A stretch of DNA of 64,000 nt. Source: Actinocorallia aurantiaca (GTDB lineage Bacteria > Actinomycetota > Actinomycetes > Streptosporangiales > Streptosporangiaceae). The stretch covers positions 124,001 to 188,000 of the forward strand of contig NZ_BAAATZ010000032.1 in NCBI RefSeq assembly GCF_039533685.1, given 5' to 3'. Positions 58,305-64,000 of the stretch are shown here, in pieces. A program made the translations under genes and the position numbers. How positions within the stretch are numbered: the stretch's first letter is position 1; each line of letters begins with the position of its first letter. The notes under the pieces are model-generated. The model made no database searches and had not been told where the DNA came from. It was given only the letters and a program-made list of their open reading frames with translations.

Positions 58305-60625
58305 GCCTCTTTCGCTGAGTCGGTGAGGAGGGCTTCGACGGCCTCGGCGAGCTCGCCGATGGTCGGGTGGAGGTAGAGGGTGCGGGCGGCGACCTCGACG
58401 GCGTACTCGGCGTGCAGCGCGACGAGCAGTTCGGCCGCGATGAGCGAGTGGCCGCCGAGCTCGAAGAAGTCGTCCTCGACGCCGACCGGCTCGATGGCGA
58501 GCAGGTCGCTCCACAGGTGGGCGAGGTGCGCCTGGACCGGCCCGTCCGGCGCGACGTAGGACGAGGGGAGGTTGCGGGAGACGCGCCGGGCGGGCGGCAG
58601 CGCGGCCCGGTCGACCTTGCCGGTGGGGCCGAGCGGCAGCGCGTCCAGCAGGATGATCGCCCACGGCACGAGGTAGGACGGGAGCCGGTCGCGCAGCGCC
58701 TCGCGGAACTGCGCGGATCGTCCGGACGGCCCGACCTCGGCCGGGTCGTCGGCGACGACGTAGGCGACGAGCCGCTTGCCGCGCGTGCCGTCGCGCTGGG
58801 CGACGACGACGGCCTCGTGGACGTCGGGGTCCTCCAGGAGCGCGGCCTCGACCTCGCCGGGCTCGACCCGGTATCCCTGCACCTTGATCTGCCGGTCGGC
58901 GCGGCCCAGGAACTCCAGGACGCCGTCCGGCCGCCAGGCGACGAGGTCGCCGGTGCGGTACATGCGCTCGCCGGAGGCGAACGGGTTGGGCAGGAACCGG
59001 TCCGCCGTGGCGCCGGGCCGGTTCAGGTAGCCGCGGGCGAGGCCCTCCCCCGCGGCGTACAGCTCGCCGGGCACGCCGGCCGGAACGGGCCGCAGGGCGG
59101 CGTCCAGGACCAGCGCCCGGGTGCCGCTGATCGGCGGGCCGATCGGCACGGTGCCGTCGGCGGGCGCGGCCGTGCTGGTCCAGCAGGCGGTGAAGGTGGT
59201 GTTCTCGGTGGGCCCGTAGCCGTTGGTGAAGGTCAGGCCGGGGCTGTCGGCGAGGACCTGGGCGAGCTGGGTGCGCGAGACGACGTCGCCGCCGGCGATG
59301 AGGTGCCGGAGGCCGCTGAAGGCGTCGGGGTGGAGCGCGGCGAGCTGGTGGAACAGGCCGGCGGTGAGCCAGAGGACGGTGACGGCCTCCGTGCGCAGCG
59401 ACCGGGCAAGGCCGGTCAGGTCGACGCGGCCGGGCGGGTGGACGGCCAGGCGCGCACCGCAGGTGAGCGGCGCCCACAGCTCCAGGGTGGAGGCGTCGAA
59501 GGCGACCGGCGCGAGCTGGAGGAAGACGTCGTCCTCGCCGAAGTCCGCCCAGTCCGGGCGCTGGACGAGGCGGCTGACGGCCGCGTGCGGGATGGCCGCG
59601 CCCTTCGGCTCGCCGGTCGATCCCGAGGTGTAGCTGACGTAGGCGAGATCGTCGGGGCGCACCGTCGGACGTGTGAAGGACGAGGCGCCTTCGGGCCCGG
59701 GGACGTCCTCGACCGTGACGACCTCGGCTCCTTCGGGGACCAGTCCGGTGAACCGCTCCTGCGCGACGACGACGGCCGCGGCGGTGTCGGCGACGAGGTG
59801 CGCGATCCGCGCGGGCGGCAGGTCGGGGTCGATGGCGGCGTAGGCGCCTCCCGCCTTGAGCACGCCGAGCAGCGCGACGACCAGGTCGATGGAGCGCTCG
59901 GCGAGGACGCCGACGATCCTGCCGGGACCGACGCCCTCGCCGGCGAGCCGGGCGGCCAGGCGCGCGGCCCGCTCGTCGAGCTCCCGGTAGGTGAGGGTCG
60001 CGCCGGCGCAGGTGACGGCGGGCCGGTCGGGGACGCGGCGGGCCTGGGCCTCGACCAGCTCGTGCACGCACGCGGCGGCGGCCGGTGCGACGCCCGTCCC
60101 GCCGAAGGCCAGGACGCGGGCGGTCTCGGCGTCGGTCGCCAGCGGCAGCGCACCGACCGGGACACGTGGGTCGTGCGCGCCGGCATCGAGCGCGACCCGC
60201 AGCTGTGCCGCGAGCTCGGCGGCGGTCGCGGCGCCGTCCGGGCCGACGCAGGTGATCCGGGCCTCGGTCCCTCCGGGGCCCGGCCAGGTCTGGAGGACGA
60301 CCGGGGCGCCGGTGCGCGCGGCGGCCGGGACGGCCGGGTCCGCGTCGGCGTGGTGCTCGGCGTCGAACGGCTCGTCGAGCGGCCCGTCGCCGCCGCGCGC
60401 GGCGGCCTCGGCGAGCGCGCCGAACGGCGTCTCGGCGGCGATGTCGGCGCACAGGGCCGCGCCGATCCGGCCGCCGGGTCCGGCCAGCGCGATCCGCACC
60501 GTGTCCTGGGTGGTCCTGCGGTGCAGGACGGCGGCGAGCGCGGCGAGCACCTCGGCCCCGGCGCGGGCGCCGAGCGCGAACTCCTCGGCCGGCGCGGGTC
60601 CTGGCCTCTGTTCCATGATGGTCAT
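58301..60625 (-). CDS. NRPS adenylation-carrier protein (A-T) with degenerate N-terminal C remnant
   Basis: 774 residues. The ATG overlaps the stop of the upstream NRPS and follows GAGGAG. The first 170 residues (VLAALAAVLHRRTTQDTVRI) resemble the C-terminal half of a condensation domain but lack the HHxxxDG region and are much shortened. The A domain follows (YTSGSTGEPKGA, GYGPTENTTF, YRTGDLVAWRPDG), then a carrier with LGGHSLI (Ser about 727). The hand-read code D-A-L-W-I-G-G-T-F-K differs in one position from the valine code. Together with the next gene, a P450, it looks like a unit that loads and oxidises a valine-like residue. Confidence 0.9.
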   Translation of the reverse strand: MTIMEQRPGPAPAEEFALGARAGAEVLAALAAVLHRRTTQDTVRIALAGPGGRIGAALCADIAAETPFGALAEAAARGGDGPLDEPFDAEHHADADPAVPAAARTGAPVVLQTWPGPGGTEARITCVGPDGAATAAELAAQLRVALDAGAHDPRVPVGALPLATDAETARVLAFGGTGVAPAAAACVHELVEAQARRVPDRPAVTCAGATLTYRELDERAARLAARLAGEGVGPGRIVGVLAERSIDLVVALLGVLKAGGAYAAIDPDLPPARIAHLVADTAAAVVVAQERFTGLVPEGAEVVTVEDVPGPEGASSFTRPTVRPDDLAYVSYTSGSTGEPKGAAIPHAAVSRLVQRPDWADFGEDDVFLQLAPVAFDASTLELWAPLTCGARLAVHPPGRVDLTGLARSLRTEAVTVLWLTAGLFHQLAALHPDAFSGLRHLIAGGDVVSRTQLAQVLADSPGLTFTNGYGPTENTTFTACWTSTAAPADGTVPIGPPISGTRALVLDAALRPVPAGVPGELYAAGEGLARGYLNRPGATADRFLPNPFASGERMYRTGDLVAWRPDGVLEFLGRADRQIKVQGYRVEPGEVEAALLEDPDVHEAVVVAQRDGTRGKRLVAYVVADDPAEVGPSGRSAQFREALRDRLPSYLVPWAIILLDALPLGPTGKVDRAALPPARRVSRNLPSSYVAPDGPVQAHLAHLWSDLLAIEPVGVEDDFFELGGHSLIAAELLVALHAEYAVEVAARTLYLHPTIGELAEAVEALLTDSAKEA

Positions 60626-63600
60626 CGGGACTCCTCGGGGTCGGTCGAGCGGGGGACGCGGAGCGCGACTCCGCAGGGTCCGGCCGGGTCGTGGACCCGG
60701 GCGCCGGGCCGGTCGGCGATCGCGGTGAGCAGGTCGAGGTAGTCCTCGGCGATGTCGGCGACCCGCTGCGGGCTGTAGAGCGCGGTGCGGTAGGTCTGGA
60801 CGAGGTGCGCCTCGCCGTTCCCGCCGGTGAGCCGCATGGCGAAGCGGCCCTGGGAGCGGCGGTAGGGCACCCGTCTGGTCAGGGCTCCGGTGAGCCCGGC
60901 TTCGAGGGGGACGTCGGGGTTGGTCTCCTCGGTGAACAGGACGGGCAGGTCGAACTCCGGCCAGAGCCGGGCGATGTCGGCGACCGGGAGGTCGCGGTGG
61001 TCGAGGTCTGCGGCGACCGCGTCGCGGGTCGCGGCGAGCAGGTCGCGGAAGGCCGGGTCGCCGTCGAGGCGGACGCGGATCGGCGGCTCGTTGATGAACA
61101 CGCCGAGCACGTCCTGGGTCTCGGGCCGGCCGCGCAGCGAGATCGGGCTCATCAGGACGATGTCGCGGCGGCCGGAGTAGGCGCCGAGCAGGACCGCGAA
61201 CGCGGTGAGCGAGACCATGTAGAGGCTGGCGCGCTCGCGGGCGGCGAGGTCGCGGAGCCGGTCGACGAGGCCGGGGTCGATCGGCATCTCGCGGGTGGCG
61301 CCGTGCAGGCCGGGCCGGGCGGGCGGCGTCAGGTCGTACGGCGGCCGCAGCGGCTCGGCGCCGGCCAGGCGCCCGCGCCAGTACGCCTCCAGCCGGTCGC
61401 GGTCGCGCTCCAGGCGCGCGTTCTGCCAGGCGACGACGTCCACGGCCTGGACCGGCGGCTCGGGCAGGGCCGGCGTGCCGCCGGAGGCGAACGCGGCGTA
61501 GGCGAGCGACAGCTCCGCGCAGAACACCTCCTGCGAGCGCAGGTCGCCGATCTGGTGGTGCATGACCAGCACGAGCTCGTGCCGGTCGGGCGCGAGGCGC
61601 AGCAGCCGCAGCCGGACCAGGTCGTCGCGCTCCAGGTCGAACGGCTCGTCGAAGACGGCTTCGGTGGCCGCCTCCACCTCGTCCTCGGTCACCTCGACTA
61701 CCGGGACGCGCTGCGGCCGCGGCTCGGGGTCGACGTAGGCGGCGAGTTCGCCGTCCTCCATGACGAACCGGGTGCGCAGCGGCTCGTGCCGGCGGGCCGT
61801 CCAGTCCAGCGCCCGCTCCAGCGCGGCGGCGTCGAACGGGCCCTGCAGGCTCATCGCGCCGACGAGCACGAAGGCGTCCTTCTCCTCGTCCTCCTCGTGG
61901 TAGCGCCAGTAGACGCGCTCGATGCCGGAGGTCTCGAACCGCTGGACGCCGCCGGTCCGCGGCAGCCGCGGCACCGGCCGCTCGGCGGGCGCGACCCCGC
62001 CGGCGTCGATCCGGGCCGCGATCGCCTCGACGGTGGCCTCGCCGCCGAACAGCGCGCGCAGCGGCAGCTCGGCGCCGAACCGGTCGCGGATCTCGGCGAC
62101 CAGGCGGACGGCCGCGAGGGAGTTGCCGCCGAGGTCGAAGAACCCGGCGGTCACGCCGACCCGGTCCAGGCCGAGCAGCTCCGACCACAGGCCGGCCAGC
62201 GCGGTCTCGGTCGCGGTGCGCGGCGCGACGTACGCCTCCTGGACGTCTCCGGCGTCCGGTTCGGGCAGCGCCGTCCGGTCCAGCTTGCCGTTGGCGCTGA
62301 GCGGCAGCGCGGAGAGCGGCACCAGCAGCGACGGCACCATCCACTCCGGCAGCCGGGCGGCGAGGTGCGCGCGGATCCCGGGCAGGTCGGGCTCGCCGCG
62401 CGGCACGACGTATCCGACGAGCCGCAGCGCGCCGAGCGGGTCGGGCCGGGCGGCGACGGCGCATCCGGCGAGGCCGGGGTGCTCGGCGAGCACGGCCTCG
62501 ACCTCGGCCGGCTCGACCCGGAACCCGCGGATCTTCACCTGGGCGTCGGCGCGGCCGAGGAACTGGAAGCCTCCGGACGCCGCCCGGCGCACGCGGTCGC
62601 CGGTGCGGTAGAGGCGGGAGCCGGGCGGGCCGAACGGGTCGGGCACGAAACGGTCGGCGGTCATGCCGGGCCGGCCGGTGTAGCCGCGGCCGACGCCGGG
62701 CCCGCCGATGTACAGCTCGCCGGGCACCCCGTCGGGGACCGGCCGCAGCCAGCCGTCCAGGACGTGCAGGTCGGTGCCGGCGACGGCCTCGCCGAGCGGG
62801 ACGACGAGGTCGGGGTCGCCGGTGTGGTCGACGGTGAGGACGGAGGAGGTGCAGCACGCCTCGGTGACGCCGTAGACCTGGACGAGGTCGCCGTCCCAGT
62901 CGCGCCAGGCGGCCAGGCCGCGCAGCGTCGGCGCGGTCTCCGACCCGAAGATCAGCCGACGCAGGACCGCCGGGACGGCCGCGCGTTCGCGCGGGCCCCA
63001 GGTCGCCAGCCGCGACGGGGTCGTGGAAAGGGTGGTCGCGCCGGTGGCGGCGACGAGGTCCCACAGGTCCTCGGTGGCCAGCGGCGGCTCGCCTTCGGGC
63101 AGCGCGACCGAGCCGCCGGTCGTCAGGTAGGGGTAGACCTCCTCGGCGACGACGTCGAAGCCGAGCGGCGCGAGCTGGAGCGCCCGGTCCCGCGGGGTGA
63201 CGCCGAGCGCGCCGGCCATCGCCGCGGCGAACGCGGACAGGCCGCCGTGGGTGTTCATCGCGCCCTTGGGCCGGCCGGTGGAGCCGGAGGTGTAGACGAC
63301 GTAGGCGAGCTGGCCGGGCGAGGTGGCGACGTCGGGCGCGGTGTCGGGGGCGTCGAGCGGACCGTCCAGCAGGACCGCCTCGGTGACGCCGTCCGGCAGC
63401 GCGTCCCGCAGCGCGGAGGTCGTGACGGCGTGCCGGGCGCCGGCGTCGGTGAGCATGTAGGTGAGCCGCTCTGCCGGGTAGGCGGGGTCGGCGGGCACGT
63501 AGGCGCCGCCGGCCTTGAGGACGCCGAGCAGCGCGGCGAGCAGGTCGGGCGAGCGCGGCAGCAGGACCGCGACCGGCGTCTCGGCGCGTACGCCGCGCTC

Positions 63601-64000
63601 GCGCAGGAGGTGCGCGACGCGGTTGGCGCGCCGGTCGAGCTCGGCGTAGCTCATCTCGCGGCCTCCGCAGACGACGGCGACGGCGTCCGGGGTGAGCCGG
63701 GCGTGCCGTTCGAAGGCCCGGTGCACCGGTTCGCCGTCTCCGGCGCCGTCCGCCCGGCGCACGNNNNNNNNNNNNNNNNNNNNNNNNNNNNNNNNNNNNN
63801 NAGCTCCGAGACGCGCCGGTCGGCGTCGTCGAGGACGGCCTGGAGCAGGACGGCCAGGTGCCCGGCCATGCGCTCGACGGTCGCGGCCTCGAACAGCTCG
63901 GTGCTGTACTCCAGCGACACCAGGTGGCCGCCGTTGACCGGCGACACGTCCAGCGACAGGTCGAACTTGGCGGTGCTGGTGGCCACGGCCTTGGCCTCGA
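60622..64000 (-). CDS. NRPS, partial: end of C, then A-T-C
   Basis: Continues beyond the right edge. From 64000 inward it shows the end of a condensation domain (TAKFDLSLDVSPVNGGHL), a 38-N gap at 63764-63801, an A domain (YTSGSTGRPKGA, GELYIGG, NGKLD), a carrier (LGGNSLAAVR near 62120) and a C-terminal condensation domain with MHHQIGDLRS, where the usual Gly after Asp is Leu. The hand-read code D-V-E-S-I-G-V-C-T-K has an acidic residue at 239, seen in codes for basic amino acids. The final C lacks its own A-T, so the separate A-T protein probably completes this module. An ATGA overlap links the two. Confidence 0.9.
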   Translation of the reverse strand, partial: RGQGRGHQHRQVRPVAGRVAGQRRPPGVAGVQHRAVRGRDRRAHGRAPGRPAPGRPRRRRPARLGAXXXXXXXXXXXXXVRRADGAGDGEPVHRAFERHARLTPDAVAVVCGGREMSYAELDRRANRVAHLLRERGVRAETPVAVLLPRSPDLLAALLGVLKAGGAYVPADPAYPAERLTYMLTDAGARHAVTTSALRDALPDGVTEAVLLDGPLDAPDTAPDVATSPGQLAYVVYTSGSTGRPKGAMNTHGGLSAFAAAMAGALGVTPRDRALQLAPLGFDVVAEEVYPYLTTGGSVALPEGEPPLATEDLWDLVAATGATTLSTTPSRLATWGPRERAAVPAVLRRLIFGSETAPTLRGLAAWRDWDGDLVQVYGVTEACCTSSVLTVDHTGDPDLVVPLGEAVAGTDLHVLDGWLRPVPDGVPGELYIGGPGVGRGYTGRPGMTADRFVPDPFGPPGSRLYRTGDRVRRAASGGFQFLGRADAQVKIRGFRVEPAEVEAVLAEHPGLAGCAVAARPDPLGALRLVGYVVPRGEPDLPGIRAHLAARLPEWMVPSLLVPLSALPLSANGKLDRTALPEPDAGDVQEAYVAPRTATETALAGLWSELLGLDRVGVTAGFFDLGGNSLAAVRLVAEIRDRFGAELPLRALFGGEATVEAIAARIDAGGVAPAERPVPRLPRTGGVQRFETSGIERVYWRYHEEDEEKDAFVLVGAMSLQGPFDAAALERALDWTARRHEPLRTRFVMEDGELAAYVDPEPRPQRVPVVEVTEDEVEAATEAVFDEPFDLERDDLVRLRLLRLAPDRHELVLVMHHQIGDLRSQEVFCAELSLAYAAFASGGTPALPEPPVQAVDVVAWQNARLERDRDRLEAYWRGRLAGAEPLRPPYDLTPPARPGLHGATREMPIDPGLVDRLRDLAARERASLYMVSLTAFAVLLGAYSGRRDIVLMSPISLRGRPETQDVLGVFINEPPIRVRLDGDPAFRDLLAATRDAVAADLDHRDLPVADIARLWPEFDLPVLFTEETNPDVPLEAGLTGALTRRVPYRRSQGRFAMRLTGGNGEAHLVQTYRTALYSPQRVADIAEDYLDLLTAIADRPGARVHDPAGPCGVALRVPRSTDPEESR
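63764..63801. other. 38-base assembly gap in NRPS
   Basis: A run of N lies in the linker between a condensation and an adenylation domain. Coding sequence of the expected kind resumes on both sides, so the gap is probably close to its true size. Confidence 0.95.

Overview
The window is very GC-rich, with strong G/C bias at third codon positions, GTG starts and many four-base ATGA overlaps. Together with an AfsR-type regulator, NB-ARC/TPR proteins, NRPS genes, an MbtH protein, a KshA-like steroid hydroxylase and mycothiol-style DinB proteins, this points to a filamentous actinomycete, perhaps of the Streptosporangiales/Thermomonosporaceae (lineage is inference). The sequence is a draft: runs of N lie at 17994-17999, 26269-26293, 48203-48246 and 63764-63801, and at least the third probably marks a false join.

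Layout. 1-1665: DinB protein and a divergent WYL regulator. 1793-3244: Tat-type sulfatase. 3641-12526: SorC regulator followed by a tightly packed sugar uptake and catabolism operon (lipoprotein, ATPase, permease, two FGGY kinases, histidine phosphatase, 2-hydroxyacid dehydrogenase), with candidate operator half-sites and an intercistronic stem-loop. 12632-21303: a broken septum-formation-type gene, a large SARP/NB-ARC/TPR regulator, a small secreted protein, a GT-B-like protein with an unknown partner, and a two-gene unit in which a small helical protein and an NB-ARC/TPR protein carry the same short V-V-Q-A motif. That unit is a strong candidate amyloid-signalling (BASS-like) NLR/effector pair. 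21597-26268: small stress-type enzymes, an AraC regulator, a TM2 protein, gene remnants and a secreted protein. 26365-35314: zinc carboxypeptidase, ECF biotin transporter bioYMN, two tandem PucR regulators, a secreted protein and a kshA-like gene.

35476-64000 is dominated by specialised metabolism. On the minus strand lie an SbnA-like diaminopropionate-type synthase, a C-A-T NRPS, a fatty-acyl-AMP-ligase/ACP/C-A-T NRPS, a VioC-like amino-acid hydroxylase, MbtH and a LuxR regulator. Further right, also on the minus strand, lie a type II thioesterase, a P450, an A-T protein with a valine-like pocket and a ...C-A-T-C NRPS running off the window. This reads as a lipopeptide locus using hydroxylated and perhaps diamino residues. 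Between its two halves, on the plus strand, lies a compact RiPP cassette: a 42-residue candidate precursor, a fused TOMM cyclodehydratase (leader-binding/E1-like plus YcaO) and a SagB-type dehydrogenase. It is followed by a sensor kinase with an internally duplicated, degenerate second half and its response regulator. Whether the RiPP and the lipopeptide are separate products or co-regulated is not decidable from sequence alone.

The best candidates for something undescribed are the V-V-Q-A motif NLR pair, the nested TOMM cassette with its minimal core, and the duplicated-half histidine kinase.
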